DNA of 64,000 nt, taken from contig NTKF01000002.1 of NCBI GenBank assembly GCA_002457295.1, positions 1-64,000 on the forward strand, read 5' to 3'. The notes under the pieces are model-generated. The model was not told the DNA's origin. It saw only the letters and a program-made list of their open reading frames with translations, and searched no databases. Both the position numbers and the translations under genes were made by a program. The stretch is from Flavobacteriales bacterium MED-G22. Lineage in GTDB: Bacteria; Bacteroidota; Bacteroidia; Flavobacteriales; Flavobacteriaceae. Shown piece by piece: positions 16,813 to 25,761 of the stretch (position 1 is its first letter; each line of letters opens with the position of its first letter).

Positions 16813-17297
16813 AGTTTTTTTGAATTATTCAAAAACTGCTTCATCTGCTCTCGATGCATTTGAACTGTTCTCCAATCAGACAGCACATTAGCTCCGCTCT
16901 TTTCGTAAAAAGAAATTGCGGGTTCATTCCAATCAAGCACATTCCATTCTATTCTTGCTACTCCACTAGAATAACCATACTCAATGAATTTACTATAGAG
17001 AGCTGTTCCTATACCTTTCCCTTTCATTTTTTCAGTCACAATTAAATCTTCTAAATGCAAAGTAGGACCTTTCCATGTTGAGTAACGAGCATAAAAAAGG
17101 GCCATTCCAACTATTTTTTGGTCAACTTCAGCAACATAACATTCGAAGAGGGGATTTTGCCCAAAGCCATGTTTTTCTATATCAATTTGCGAAACAATAA
17201 CAGCATCCGGCTCACGCTCAAATTTAGCTAATTCTTTAATTAAAGCTAAAATAGCGGCACTATCTTCAATTGTAGCTTTTCGAATTTCTATTTCCAT
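16809..17297 (-). CDS. GNAT family N-acetyltransferase
   Basis: 162 residues from the ATG at 17297. A longer frame from 17315 is excluded because its first codon overlaps the -7 box at 17315-17322. The GNAT fold is clear: motif C/D at IRKATIEDSAAILALIKELA, then LHLEDLIVTEKMKGKGIGTALY with the acetyl-CoA loop KGKGIG, then RIEWNVLDWNEPAISFYEKSGA. The W-N-x-P-A-I-x-F-Y-x-K-x-G-A ending resembles diamine (spermidine/spermine-type) acetyltransferases. The acceptor cannot be named from sequence alone. It is translationally coupled to the aspartate kinase gene downstream. Confidence 0.9.
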   Translation of the reverse strand: MEIEIRKATIEDSAAILALIKELAKFEREPDAVIVSQIDIEKHGFGQNPLFECYVAEVDQKIVGMALFYARYSTWKGPTLHLEDLIVTEKMKGKGIGTALYSKFIEYGYSSGVARIEWNVLDWNEPAISFYEKSGANVLSDWRTVQMHREQMKQFLNNSKKL

Positions 17298-17314
17298 AGT
17301 GGTTGAATTGCGCA

Positions 17315-17322
17315 CAAAAATA
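17315..17322 (-). promoter_or_regulatory. -7 box for the GNAT-aspartate kinase operon
   Basis: The minus strand reads TATTTTTG, a perfect TAnnTTTG, 17 nt before the ATG at 17297. The -33 element is weak. It sets the GNAT start downstream of 17315. Confidence 0.55.
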
Positions 17323-17400
17323 CAATTGAGAACGCTCTAGAATCATAAATCCTAATAAATTTCACAGAATATAAAAAGGTTGTTATATCAATAAAAAAAA

Positions 17401-18171
17401 TCAACCTTCTAAAAATTGAAGCACTGCCTTAGAAAAATCAAGAGGGTTTTCAGCATGAAGCCAGTGTCCTGCTTTAGGAATAGTGACCAATGCTGCTTTA
17501 GGAAAGTGCTTTTTAATTAAAAGGTGGTCCTCTGGGAGTATATACTGTGAGTTTCCACCAGCAAGAAATAGGGTAGGTAGTTTACAAACAGTGTTCTTTG
17601 CCAATGACTTGCCAATGGTGGTGCCTTTTGTTTGTAACACTTCAATATTTACCCTTAACCCTAACTGTTCAGGGTTCTTCCAATAAAGATTTTTGAGTAA
17701 AAACTGACGTGTAGAGAGCTCTTTAATTTGAACAGCCAAAGCTTCATCAGCCTCTTTTCTGTTTTTAATTTTATTAAAATCTAATGCGGCCAGACTAGAT
17801 AAAATAAGTTCATGATGGGGAGGATAGGCCCGTGGTGAGATATCTGCAATTAGTAGTCGATCAATACGATCAGCATTTTCAGAAGCAAATGTCATAGCTG
17901 TTTTGCCACCCATAGAGTGCCCTAATAAAGATAGCTGTCCAATTTGTTGTTTGTCCATCCAATGCAGAAGGTCTTGGGCCATGAGCTGATAGTCAAAAGA
18001 AGGGGACCAAAAACTTCGCCCATGATTACGTTGGTCAATAAGGTGAACGCTGAAGTTTTTTTTAGACCAAGCCTTAGCGAGTGATTTCCAATTGTCTCCC
18101 ATCCCTAAAAATCCATGTAAAATCGCTAGGTGATTTGAGCCTGAACCTATGGTATTATGATGTAGTATGTC
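17401..18171 (-). CDS. alpha/beta hydrolase (YbfF-like esterase)
   Basis: 256 residues from the TTG at 18171. The family normally begins just before LHGFLGMGDNWKSL, and the TTG start (DILHHNTIGSG) fits this and leaves a 17-nt overlap with pdxJ; the ATG at 18213 would add 14 unmatched residues. The core has the oxyanion segment LHGFLG, DQRNHGRS, the nucleophile elbow GHSMGGKTA, ADISPRAYPPHH and the C-terminal catalytic His in AGHWLHAENP. It belongs to the short acyl-esterase group around YbfF, cytosolic with no signal peptide. The substrate is unknown. It is the second gene of a pdxJ-hydrolase operon. Confidence 0.88.
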   Translation of the reverse strand, partial: DILHHNTIGSGSNHLAILHGFLGMGDNWKSLAKAWSKKNFSVHLIDQRNHGRSFWSPSFDYQLMAQDLLHWMDKQQIGQLSLLGHSMGGKTAMTFASENADRIDRLLIADISPRAYPPHHELILSSLAALDFNKIKNRKEADEALAVQIKELSTRQFLLKNLYWKNPEQLGLRVNIEVLQTKGTTIGKSLAKNTVCKLPTLFLAGGNSQYILPEDHLLIKKHFPKAALVTIPKAGHWLHAENPLDFSKAVLQFLEG

Positions 18172-18886
18172 CAAATTGCAGTTGATGTAAATATAGCGGT
18201 ATGACGTTTTCAAAACCCATGTAAAGGCTTTCGCAAATTAATGCATGACCTATCGAAACTTCTAAAAGATCAGGAATGTTTTGAGCAAAATAGGCTAAAT
18301 TATCCAGACTTAAATCATGACCAGCGTTTAGTCCAAGTTGAAATCGTGACGCACACTTTGCCGCTTCTTGATAAGGAGCAATTGCGGCTTTTGGGTCTTT
18401 GGGATAGTTTTTGGCATAAGCCTCGGTGTATAACTCAATGCGATCTGTTTGAATTGCTACAGCACCCTCAACCATTTTAGGGTCAGGATCTAGAAAAACA
18501 GAAGTTCTTATACCTGCCTCTTTAAATTCGGCTATGGTATCTCTTAAAAAAGACTGGTGTTTAATCGTATCCCAGCCAGAGTTGGAAGTTATTGCATCAG
18601 GCGCATCAGGAACAAGTGTGACCTGTGTTGGTTTTATTTTTAATACTAAATCTTTAAATGCTGGAATCGGATTTCCTTCTATGTTGTATTCAGTTGTTAT
18701 TATTTCGGGGAGGGCTATAGCGTCATCATAGCGAATATGTCGCTGGTCGGGTCTTGGATGAACTGTAATGCCTTGGGCTCCAAAACGCTGTAGGTCTTTG
18801 GCAACTTCTAATAAATTAGGCATATTTCCACCCCGAGCATTTCGAAGGGTTGCCACTTTGTTGATATTTACACTTAGGGACGTCAT
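18155..18886 (-). CDS. pdxJ: pyridoxine 5'-phosphate synthase
   Basis: 243 residues, normal length. It condenses 3-amino-2-oxopropyl phosphate with deoxyxylulose 5-phosphate to form pyridoxine 5'-phosphate (vitamin B6). Family features: VNINKVATLRNARGG at the N-terminus, GITVHPRPDQRHIRYDD, CTLVPD-like TLVPDAPDAITSNSGWD, FLDPDP, RIELYTEAYA and the phosphate-binding LGLNAGHDL and EVSIGHALICESL. The upstream gap to nadK is a divergent intergenic region of about 150 nt. A near-consensus TATTTTTA box sits shortly upstream on this strand. It overlaps the downstream alpha/beta-hydrolase start. Confidence 0.97.
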   Translation of the reverse strand: MTSLSVNINKVATLRNARGGNMPNLLEVAKDLQRFGAQGITVHPRPDQRHIRYDDAIALPEIITTEYNIEGNPIPAFKDLVLKIKPTQVTLVPDAPDAITSNSGWDTIKHQSFLRDTIAEFKEAGIRTSVFLDPDPKMVEGAVAIQTDRIELYTEAYAKNYPKDPKAAIAPYQEAAKCASRFQLGLNAGHDLSLDNLAYFAQNIPDLLEVSIGHALICESLYMGFENVIPLYLHQLQFGHTTS

Positions 18887-19036
18887 GATTAAATTTTTTG
18901 TAAAAATATCTTATTGAAAAGGGTTTCAAAAGAAAATAGATGATTTTTAATGGTTGTGAATAATTCTAACATAAAATAAAGCTGACTGCGACCTCAAAGC
19001 CTAAGTTTTGTAACTTGCCATAGCAAATAGAGGAAT

Positions 19037-19918
19037 GTGAAAATTGCCTTGTTTAGTGAATATGATAATCTCATTACAATTGATTGTATTCGAGAAGTCA
19101 TCGATTATTGTCAAAACAAGAAGCATGATTTTGCTTTGATAGAATCGATGGGGCCTTATTTTGAAAATAAAAATTCACCTGTTCAATTGTTCAGTGCGGA
19201 AAAGCTCCTTTCAAAAGAATTTGATGTTCTATTTTCATTTGGTGGTGACGGCACCCTACTTCGGTCGATTGCAGTGGTTAGAGATTCTGAAATTCCAATA
19301 TTAGGTATCAATACGGGGCATTTGGGTTTTTTAACTAGTTTGAAAAAAGAAGAATTATTGAATGGTTTAGACTTATTTTTTGCTGAAAAATTTAAGCTCA
19401 TCAGACGGTCTCTTTTGGCTCTTGAAACTGAAAATAAAATTGATTCTTTAGCACAACTCCCTTTTGCCCTCAATGAAATTACTTTGAGCCGAAAAAACAC
19501 CACCTCAATGTTGAGTATTCAAACCACAGTAAATGAAGAACCTTTGACCACCTATTGGGCAGATGGTCTAATTATCGCCACACCCACAGGTTCAACAGGT
19601 TATTCTCTTAGTAGCGGAGGTCCAATTTTAACTCCCGGAACAGCGTCGTGGGTTTTGAATCCAATAGCCCCTCACAACATCAATATGAGGCCTTTAATTA
19701 TTTCTGATAAGGCCCAATTGAAAATTAATGTTTCTTCACGCGCCAAAGAATTTTTAGTTTCTCTAGATTCAAGGCTTTACAGTGTATCACAAGACAATAC
19801 CCTATACATCAAAAAAGCCCCATTTATGGTGAATACTGTTGAACTTGAAGGTCATTTTTTCTTTAAAACTTTGAGAGAAAAATTGTTTTGGGGACAAGAC
19901 ACCCGAAACACACAATAG
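19037..19918 (+). CDS. nadK: NAD kinase
   Basis: 293 residues from a GTG start. It phosphorylates NAD to NADP. The GGDGT motif (69-73, in FSFGGDGTLLR) and GINTGHLGFLT are the defining signatures. The NAD-binding segment LNEITLSRKN and the glycine-rich TPTGSTGYSLSSGGPILTP are also present, as is the C-terminal ISDKAQLKINV. No in-frame ATG lies upstream, and the GTG start gives the usual KIALFSEY beginning. It diverges from pdxJ and precedes porG by about 70 nt. The nadK-porG-uppS-bamA order is common in Bacteroidota. Confidence 0.95.
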   Translation: MKIALFSEYDNLITIDCIREVIDYCQNKKHDFALIESMGPYFENKNSPVQLFSAEKLLSKEFDVLFSFGGDGTLLRSIAVVRDSEIPILGINTGHLGFLTSLKKEELLNGLDLFFAEKFKLIRRSLLALETENKIDSLAQLPFALNEITLSRKNTTSMLSIQTTVNEEPLTTYWADGLIIATPTGSTGYSLSSGGPILTPGTASWVLNPIAPHNINMRPLIISDKAQLKINVSSRAKEFLVSLDSRLYSVSQDNTLYIKKAPFMVNTVELEGHFFFKTLREKLFWGQDTRNTQ

Positions 19919-19988
19919 ATTAGGGTATCCCACGTTTTAACTAAGACTATTGAAAGCCCCAGTTTAGGGAGATATCAATATTTATATA

Positions 19989-20693
19989 ATGGTGAAAAAA
20001 ATCTTTCTATTAGGCTCAATTTTGGTTGGATTTTGGAGTCATTCCCAATTTCATGAACTCGGAGCTGTGATAGCAGGAAGTAATTATATTGGAGATGTTG
20101 GGTCTGATCGATATATATCCCCAAGAAATATAGCCATAGGTTTATTGTATCGATACAATGTAAATACTCGTTATTCATTAAGAGCAGGATTGTCATTAGC
20201 CACACTATTTGAAAATGAAAATAAAACCAATGATATCAATCGGTTTAGGCGTAGATATGAATTTGAAAATAAAATTCAAGAAGCCCATGCAGGAGTGGAG
20301 TTTAATTTTATTGACTTTAACTTACATGAAGACAATAATCAAATTACTCCCTATCTCTTTTTAGGGATTAGTTATTTTAGGCACCAGCTTTTATATGTAG
20401 ACAGTCAAGGATCTTCTAAAGCAAATTATGTTGATTATGGAAGAGATCAAACTTTTGGACTTCCCCTTTTTGTGGGTGTAAAATGGAATCCAAACCCACT
20501 TTTTGTGATCGGTTTAGAAGCAGGGGTTCGTTATACTTTTACAGATAATTTAGACGGAAGCAATCCAACCAAAGAGTATGCAGATCAAACACAGTTAAAA
20601 TTTGGAAATGTAGGCAATAATGATTGGTTTGTATTTACAGGTTTAACAATTTCATTTACCTTTGGCGATCTGCCTTGTTATTGTAAAGAATAG
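19989..20693 (+). CDS. porG: type IX secretion system outer-membrane protein PorG (DUF6089)
   Basis: 234 residues. A signal peptide (MVKKIFLLGSILVGFWSHSQ) is followed by a small outer-membrane beta-barrel: alternating hydrophobic strands such as HELGAVIAGSNYIGDVG, NIAIGLLYRYNVN, YSLRAGLS and a final strand FTGLTISFTFGD. The early EIGxxxGxxNYxGD-like motif is characteristic of PorG/DUF6089. In Porphyromonas this protein contributes to the PorK/N ring complex at the outer membrane. The gene sits directly before uppS (adjacent stop and start codons), the same position as in Porphyromonas gingivalis. That context supports the assignment. The exact ring role in this organism is inference. Confidence 0.85.
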   Translation: MVKKIFLLGSILVGFWSHSQFHELGAVIAGSNYIGDVGSDRYISPRNIAIGLLYRYNVNTRYSLRAGLSLATLFENENKTNDINRFRRRYEFENKIQEAHAGVEFNFIDFNLHEDNNQITPYLFLGISYFRHQLLYVDSQGSSKANYVDYGRDQTFGLPLFVGVKWNPNPLFVIGLEAGVRYTFTDNLDGSNPTKEYADQTQLKFGNVGNNDWFVFTGLTISFTFGDLPCYCKE

Positions 20694-21413
20694 ATGAAAA
20701 AATTACCCAAACACATCGCCATAATCATGGATGGAAACGGCCGGTGGGCTAAAAAACGAGGTATGGAACGCATCATGGGCCACAGAAACGGAATTAAGGC
20801 TGTTTCTAATACAGTAGAGCAGGCTGCTGAATCAGGGATAGAATATTTGACCTTGTTTGCCTTTTCTAGCGAAAATTGGAGTCGCCCAAAAAATGAGATT
20901 AATATTCTAATGCAACTTTTAGTTGCCTCTTTACACAAAGAATTTAATAAACTTACAGAAAATAATATTAAGCTACAGGCCATTGGTAATTTGGCTAATC
21001 TTCCGAAAAAAGTCCATGACGAACTCAACCGTGTTATTGAAAAAACTGCAAAAAACACTGGTTTAGTGCTCACCTTGGCTCTAAGCTATGGCGGCAAAGA
21101 GGATATCGTGATGGCCTGCCAAGAGATTGCAGGGAAAGTTAAAAATAGTTTAATTTCACCCGAAAAAATTGACCAATCCACCATAAATGAGCATCTTTAC
21201 ACTCGCAATTTACCAGCGGTAGATTTGCTCATTAGAACTAGTGGTGAACAAAGAATTAGTAATTTTTTACTCTGGCAAATAGCTTATGCCGAATTGTATT
21301 TTACTGATGTTTTATGGCCCGATTTTAGTAAAGTAGATTTGCAAAATGCCATCTCGAACTATCAACAAAGAGAAAGAAGATTTGGAAAAACCAGTGAACA
21401 ACTTAGTAACTAA
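20694..21413 (+). CDS. uppS: isoprenyl transferase (undecaprenyl diphosphate synthase)
   Basis: 239 residues. It elongates farnesyl diphosphate in cis to undecaprenyl diphosphate, the lipid carrier for peptidoglycan and O-antigen. Motifs: IAIIMDGNGRWA (catalytic Asp13), GHRNGIKAV, LTLFAFSSENWSRP, LALSYGGKEDI, and LLIRTSGEQRISNFLLWQIAYAE with the conserved R-x-x-G-E-x-R-x-S-N-F. Its ATG follows the porG stop directly. The 3' end overlaps the start of bamA. Confidence 0.96.
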   Translation: MKKLPKHIAIIMDGNGRWAKKRGMERIMGHRNGIKAVSNTVEQAAESGIEYLTLFAFSSENWSRPKNEINILMQLLVASLHKEFNKLTENNIKLQAIGNLANLPKKVHDELNRVIEKTAKNTGLVLTLALSYGGKEDIVMACQEIAGKVKNSLISPEKIDQSTINEHLYTRNLPAVDLLIRTSGEQRISNFLLWQIAYAELYFTDVLWPDFSKVDLQNAISNYQQRERRFGKTSEQLSN

Positions 21414-23949
21414 ACTTTTGGCACACATCAAAATTCCCCTTTTAGTAATTCTTTTTTCACTGAGTATGCTCTCCAGCCTGCGGGCACAAGTAGGAAACTT
21501 TGTGAAGGGAAGAGATTATACTATCGATTCTATTATTGTTTCTGGTTTAAAAACATTCAATAATCAAACACTAATCTCTTATAGCGGTTTGCGTAAGGGA
21601 CAAAAAATTGCTCTACCAGGTGAAAAAGTTAGCGCCATAATTCAAAAACTTTGGAGTCTCAATCTTTTTAGTGATATCAATTTCTATGTGGTCAAAGTGG
21701 AAGGTCAAGACATCACTATTGAAATTGAAATCGAAGAATTACCAACACTCTCAGCAGTAAAAATTAATGGGCTAAAAAAAGGTAGAACAGAAACAATTAT
21801 TGATGAAACGGAGTTAAAAGTTGGCAAAAAGCTTTCTGAAAGTTTTATGACAAACACCAAAAACTACATTGAAAATAAGTTTAAAAAAGATGGCTTTCTT
21901 AAAACAAAAGTCAACTTGAATATGATTTTAGATAGCTTGGAAGCCAACACCTATAAGTTGGTTGTCAATGTAGATCGAGGTAAGAAGATGAAAATTAACA
22001 AAATTGATTTTCAAAATAATGAGATTTTTTCTGATTTTAAATTGCGTACTCAATTCAAAAAAACTAAACAAAAAAAAGATTTTCGGTTTTGGAAAGCTTC
22101 AAAATTTATTGAAGAAGAATATACCAATGACCTGAAACTCCTTATTGATTTTTATAAAGAGAATGGTTACAGAGATGCACGAATAGTAAATGATAGTTTG
22201 ATTCAAAATGGGAATAAAATTGGATTGTCACTTCAAATTGACGAGGGACAAAAATATTATTTTGGAGATATCAAGTTTATAGGCAATACCGTTTATTCAA
22301 ACTCTCAACTGGGTCGAATTTTAGGGATTCAAACCGGAGATACCTACAATGGGGTGCTTTTAAAAAAGAGAATTGCTGATACCTCAAAGCCTGATGGTCA
22401 AGATATCACAAACCTTTACCAAAATAATGGATACTTATTTTCCAACGTCAACACTGTAGAAGTGAGTGCTGAAAATGACACCATTGATTTCGAAATTCGT
22501 ATATCAGAGGGAAAACTAGCGAGCTTTAATAAGATTTCTGTAAGCGGTAATTCTAAAACAAATGACCATGTGATTTTTAGAGAACTTCGAACCAAACCCG
22601 GTGCACTATATAGCAAAGACCTCGTTGTGCGAACTGTTAGAGAATTAGGACAACTTGGATTTTTTGATGCTGAGCAAATAAACCCAGATTTTGAAAACGT
22701 CAATCCAAATTCAGGAGAAGTGGATATTAAATTTGATCTTGTTGAGTCTGGAGCCAGCCAGATTGAGCTCCAAGGTGGGTATGGTGGTGGCGGATTCATA
22801 GGTACACTTGGACTTTCATTCAATAATTTCTCTATGCGAAAAATTCTTGATAGAAAAGCATTCAAACCCCTACCTATGGGAGATGGTCAGAGCTTAAGTC
22901 TTCGTTTACAAGCCAGTCAATTTTATAGCACTTATAGTTTTAGCTTCGCAGAGCCTTGGTTAGGCGGTAGATCTCCTGTCAAATTTTCAACCTCACTTTC
23001 TCACACCATCCAATATCGCTATGATTATTTCACTGGCCTTGCAGATCGAAGCCAGTCATTCCAAATTAGTGGATTAACTCTTGGTTTAGCCAAAAGATTA
23101 CGCATTCCAGATGATTATTTCTTGTTGTCACAATCTATTTCATACCAATATTATAACCTTCAAAACTATTTCACTGGATTGTTCACCTTTGGTGACGGAG
23201 CTGCAAATAACCTTGCCTATTCTGTCGCATTAACTAGAAACAATACATATACTAATCCTATTTTTCCAGTAGGAGGTTCTACCTTTACAATAAGCGCAAA
23301 ACTCACACCTCCCTATTCTCTCTTCTCTGGTTTGGATTATAGCAACCTTGGGGAATTAGAAGAATTTCAAGATGAAAATGGAGATCCTATTCAAAACAAA
23401 ATTGATCAAGAAAAATTTAGATGGCTAGAGTTCTATAAATTAAAATTTAATGGGACGTGGTATACTACCCTTATTGGTAAACTTGTTTTGAAATCACAGG
23501 CTGATTTTGCATTCCTTGGTGCTTACAATAAAGATCGTGGCTATATCCCATTTGAGCGCTTTTTTCTTGGAGGTGACGGGATGCTAAATTATGCTCTAGA
23601 TGGAAGAGAGACAATAGCCCTCCGTGGTTATGATAATCAATCTTTATCGAGCCGAGATGGTTCTATTATTTACAACAAATTTTCTTTAGAGTTGCGTTAT
23701 CCTATTACATTAAAACCAAGTGCTTCCATTTTTGCCCTTTCCTTTTTAGAGGCTGGAAACGGCTATGATAGTTTTGAAGAATTTGACCCTTTTAATTCAA
23801 AAAGGTCTGCTGGGGTGGGTGTTCGTGTTTTTATGCCAGCCTTTGGTTTGTTGGGTATTGACTTTGGATATGGTTTTGATAATGCTGATCCAACCCAAAA
23901 CACAGCAAACGGATGGGAAACGCACTTCATTATTGGCCAGCAATTTTAA
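21394..23949 (+). CDS. bamA: outer-membrane protein assembly factor BamA
   Basis: About 851 residues from the GTG at 21394; the first ATG (21346) lies deep in uppS, and a TTG at 21418 (AHIKIPLLVIL) is an equally good alternative. The signal peptide ends at LSSLRAQ. Five POTRA-like domains follow (about 25-430, for example YTIDSIIVSGLKTFN, LPTLSAVKINGLKKG, YYFGDIKFIGNTVY and FNKISVSGNSKTN). The Omp85 barrel then runs to the C-terminal phenylalanine (HFIIGQQF). The VRGF-like loop appears as ALRGYDN. It inserts beta-barrel proteins into the outer membrane. It is flanked by uppS and the OmpH/Skp genes. Confidence 0.95.
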   Translation: MNNLVTKLLAHIKIPLLVILFSLSMLSSLRAQVGNFVKGRDYTIDSIIVSGLKTFNNQTLISYSGLRKGQKIALPGEKVSAIIQKLWSLNLFSDINFYVVKVEGQDITIEIEIEELPTLSAVKINGLKKGRTETIIDETELKVGKKLSESFMTNTKNYIENKFKKDGFLKTKVNLNMILDSLEANTYKLVVNVDRGKKMKINKIDFQNNEIFSDFKLRTQFKKTKQKKDFRFWKASKFIEEEYTNDLKLLIDFYKENGYRDARIVNDSLIQNGNKIGLSLQIDEGQKYYFGDIKFIGNTVYSNSQLGRILGIQTGDTYNGVLLKKRIADTSKPDGQDITNLYQNNGYLFSNVNTVEVSAENDTIDFEIRISEGKLASFNKISVSGNSKTNDHVIFRELRTKPGALYSKDLVVRTVRELGQLGFFDAEQINPDFENVNPNSGEVDIKFDLVESGASQIELQGGYGGGGFIGTLGLSFNNFSMRKILDRKAFKPLPMGDGQSLSLRLQASQFYSTYSFSFAEPWLGGRSPVKFSTSLSHTIQYRYDYFTGLADRSQSFQISGLTLGLAKRLRIPDDYFLLSQSISYQYYNLQNYFTGLFTFGDGAANNLAYSVALTRNNTYTNPIFPVGGSTFTISAKLTPPYSLFSGLDYSNLGELEEFQDENGDPIQNKIDQEKFRWLEFYKLKFNGTWYTTLIGKLVLKSQADFAFLGAYNKDRGYIPFERFFLGGDGMLNYALDGRETIALRGYDNQSLSSRDGSIIYNKFSLELRYPITLKPSASIFALSFLEAGNGYDSFEEFDPFNSKRSAGVGVRVFMPAFGLLGIDFGYGFDNADPTQNTANGWETHFIIGQQF

Positions 23950-24005
23950 CTTTTCTTTTTTAGCTAATTATAAAATATAGCCTCTCTTTTAACGTTATTA
24001 ATTAG

Positions 24006-24605
24006 ATGATTCGGATCAGCACATTTTTCTTTCTTTTTGTAGCCATGGTGCTATACTGTTCACCTTTGGCAGCTCAAAGGGGGGCTCGTATTGGTTATAT
24101 TGATATGAATGTGATTCTTAATAGCATCAATGAGTATAAAAAAGCGAGTGCCTTATTAGATAAAAATATTGAAAATTGGAAAAAAGAAATTGCTTTAAAA
24201 AAAGTTCAACTCAAACAGATGCAAGACCAGCTGACGGCTGAGAAAGTATTACTGACGCAAGAATTGATTGAAGACAAAGAATTAGAAATACAAGATTTTT
24301 CGATTGAACTAATTAGCCTCCAAGAAAAACGATTTGGCCCCCGCGGTGATCTAATTCAACAACGCACCAACTTATTGCAGCCAATACAAGATCAAATTTT
24401 AAGTATTGTTAAACAAGTGGCAGAGGAACGCAAATATGATTTTATTTTTGATCGATCTTCAGATGCGTTTATGCTCTATTCAGCAAAAAATTACGATATT
24501 AGCGACCTGATTTTAAAGCGGATTAACCGTCAACAAAGAATTCAAGAAAGAAAAGAACAAATAGAGACATTAAGAAACAAAAAGAACTCTGTAATTAATC
24601 AATAA
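24006..24605 (+). CDS. OmpH/Skp family periplasmic chaperone (first copy)
   Basis: 199 residues. A signal peptide (to LAAQR) is followed by RIGYIDMNVILNSINEYKKA, the family's N-terminal strand and helix. A long charged coiled coil (about 60-125, rich in K, E and Q) corresponds to the tentacles of Skp, then a C-terminal strand region (YDFIFDRSSDAFMLYSA). The last 30 residues (RINRQQRIQERKEQIETLRN) are an extra basic coiled-coil tail not present in the next paralogue. It should hold unfolded outer-membrane proteins on the way to BamA, encoded just upstream. The second OmpH gene follows after 7 nt. Confidence 0.9.
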   Translation: MIRISTFFFLFVAMVLYCSPLAAQRGARIGYIDMNVILNSINEYKKASALLDKNIENWKKEIALKKVQLKQMQDQLTAEKVLLTQELIEDKELEIQDFSIELISLQEKRFGPRGDLIQQRTNLLQPIQDQILSIVKQVAEERKYDFIFDRSSDAFMLYSAKNYDISDLILKRINRQQRIQERKEQIETLRNKKNSVINQ

Positions 24606-24612
24606 ACAAATC

Positions 24613-25119
24613 ATGAAACAATTATTCACCTTCTTTACCTGCCTATTGCTTTTAACGGCGTTTGCACCAGCTCACGCACAGTCAAAAGTGGCCCACATCA
24701 ACACTCAACAACTTTTGAGTGAAATGCCTGAGGTAATTGCGGCAAATAAAGAATTAGAGAAGCTAGAAAAACAATATGCAACTCAACTAGAAACCTCTGC
24801 TAAAGAATTTGACACTAAAGTCAAATCTTACAGTGCAGATGCTGAAAATCAAACTGATCTTATTAACCAACAGCGCCAAACTGAATTACAAGATCTTCAA
24901 CAACGTATTGCTGAATTTAGACAAACAGCCGCCCAAGAACTTCAAAAGAAACAAGCTGAAATGATGCGTCCCCTTTATGACAAAGCACGAGCCGCCATTG
25001 AAACAGTGGCTAAAGCTCAGTCTTTTGATTATGTTCTTGACTCAAGCACAGGAGGAAGTGTTATTCTTGCTGAAGGAAAAGACTTGATGGCTGATGTAAA
25101 ACAACAGCTCGGTTTCTAA
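24613..25119 (+). CDS. OmpH/Skp family periplasmic chaperone (second copy)
   Basis: 168 residues, the usual Skp length. The signal peptide ends LTAFAPAHAQ. The body begins SKVAHINTQQLLSEMPEV, then has a coiled-coil arm of about 70 residues (ENQTDLINQQRQTELQDLQQ) and ends with SFDYVLDSSTGGSVILAEGKDL and a terminal phenylalanine. It is a paralogue of the preceding gene but differs strongly in the arm and lacks its basic C-terminal tail. A strong hairpin at 25144-25168 ends the nadK-to-ompH transcription unit. Confidence 0.93.
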   Translation: MKQLFTFFTCLLLLTAFAPAHAQSKVAHINTQQLLSEMPEVIAANKELEKLEKQYATQLETSAKEFDTKVKSYSADAENQTDLINQQRQTELQDLQQRIAEFRQTAAQELQKKQAEMMRPLYDKARAAIETVAKAQSFDYVLDSSTGGSVILAEGKDLMADVKQQLGF

Positions 25120-25143
25120 CTCACAAAACATATCATATTTCTC

Positions 25144-25168
25144 AAACTGCTTTCGGGCAGTTTTTTTT
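25144..25168 (+). terminator. Rho-independent terminator after the second ompH
   Basis: AAACTGC and GCAGTTT form a 7-bp stem around TTTCGG, followed by eight T. It lies 25 nt after the ompH stop and just touches the stop codon of the convergent carbonic-anhydrase-like gene. Confidence 0.85.
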
Positions 25169-25679
25169 ATGCTTTAAACCAACTTGCATACAACAAATAG
25201 TTTTTGGCTATACGTTCCACTTCTCCCTTTTGTAATTTAGCATCAATTGATTTAATTTTTTTTGCAGGCACCCCTGCATATACTGACCCCGGAGGTACAA
25301 TTGTATTTTGTGGAAGCACTGCTCCAGCACCAATAATACTGTTTTCTCCAACCACACAATTATCCATGATAATACTTCCCATTCCCACCAAAACATGATC
25401 TTCTAGAGTGCATCCATGTACAATTGCATTATGACCAATCGAAACTTGATTACCAATTTTTGTTGCTGCCTTTTCATAAGTGCCATGAAGTATAGCCCCA
25501 TCTTGAATATTGACTTCATTGCCAATTTCAATACTATTTACGTCTCCCCTAATAACTGCCTGAAACCAAACAGAACAGTTATCACCCATGACTACATCAC
25601 CAACTAATGTGGCGTTTTCAGCAAAAAAACAATGGTTCCCATATTTTGGAGTATAACCACGAACCGTTTTAATAAGCAT
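25167..25679 (-). CDS. gamma carbonic anhydrase family protein
   Basis: 170 residues from the ATG at 25679. The longer frame upstream runs into the divergent nfu gene, so it is not used. Left-handed beta-helix hexapeptide repeats are clear: ATLVGDVVMGDNCSVWF, VIRGDVNSIEIGNEVNIQDGAILHG, IGHNAIVHGCTLEDHVLVGMG. The zinc-ligand-type histidines of the family occur in AILHG, IGHNAIVHG. Proteins of this YrdA/PaaY group may be carbonic anhydrases or acyltransferase-like; activity cannot be decided from sequence. No signal peptide is present. It diverges from the nfu gene, with 82 nt between start codons. Confidence 0.9.
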   Translation of the reverse strand: MLIKTVRGYTPKYGNHCFFAENATLVGDVVMGDNCSVWFQAVIRGDVNSIEIGNEVNIQDGAILHGTYEKAATKIGNQVSIGHNAIVHGCTLEDHVLVGMGSIIMDNCVVGENSIIGAGAVLPQNTIVPPGSVYAGVPAKKIKSIDAKLQKGEVERIAKNYLLYASWFKA

Positions 25680-25740
25680 CTTTTTTTTGTAAAAGTAAAC
25701 ACAAAATTGATCTTTAGAATCGAATGCAATGCGTTTTCCG

Positions 25741-25748
25741 TATTTTTG
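25741..25748 (+). promoter_or_regulatory. -7 box of the nfu promoter
   Basis: TATTTTTG is a perfect TAnnTTTG 13 nt before the ATG at 25762, which predicts a leader of about 7 nt. A TTTAG at 25713 is the only -33 candidate. Confidence 0.5.
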
Positions 25749-25761
25749 AAAAAAGTTTGAG

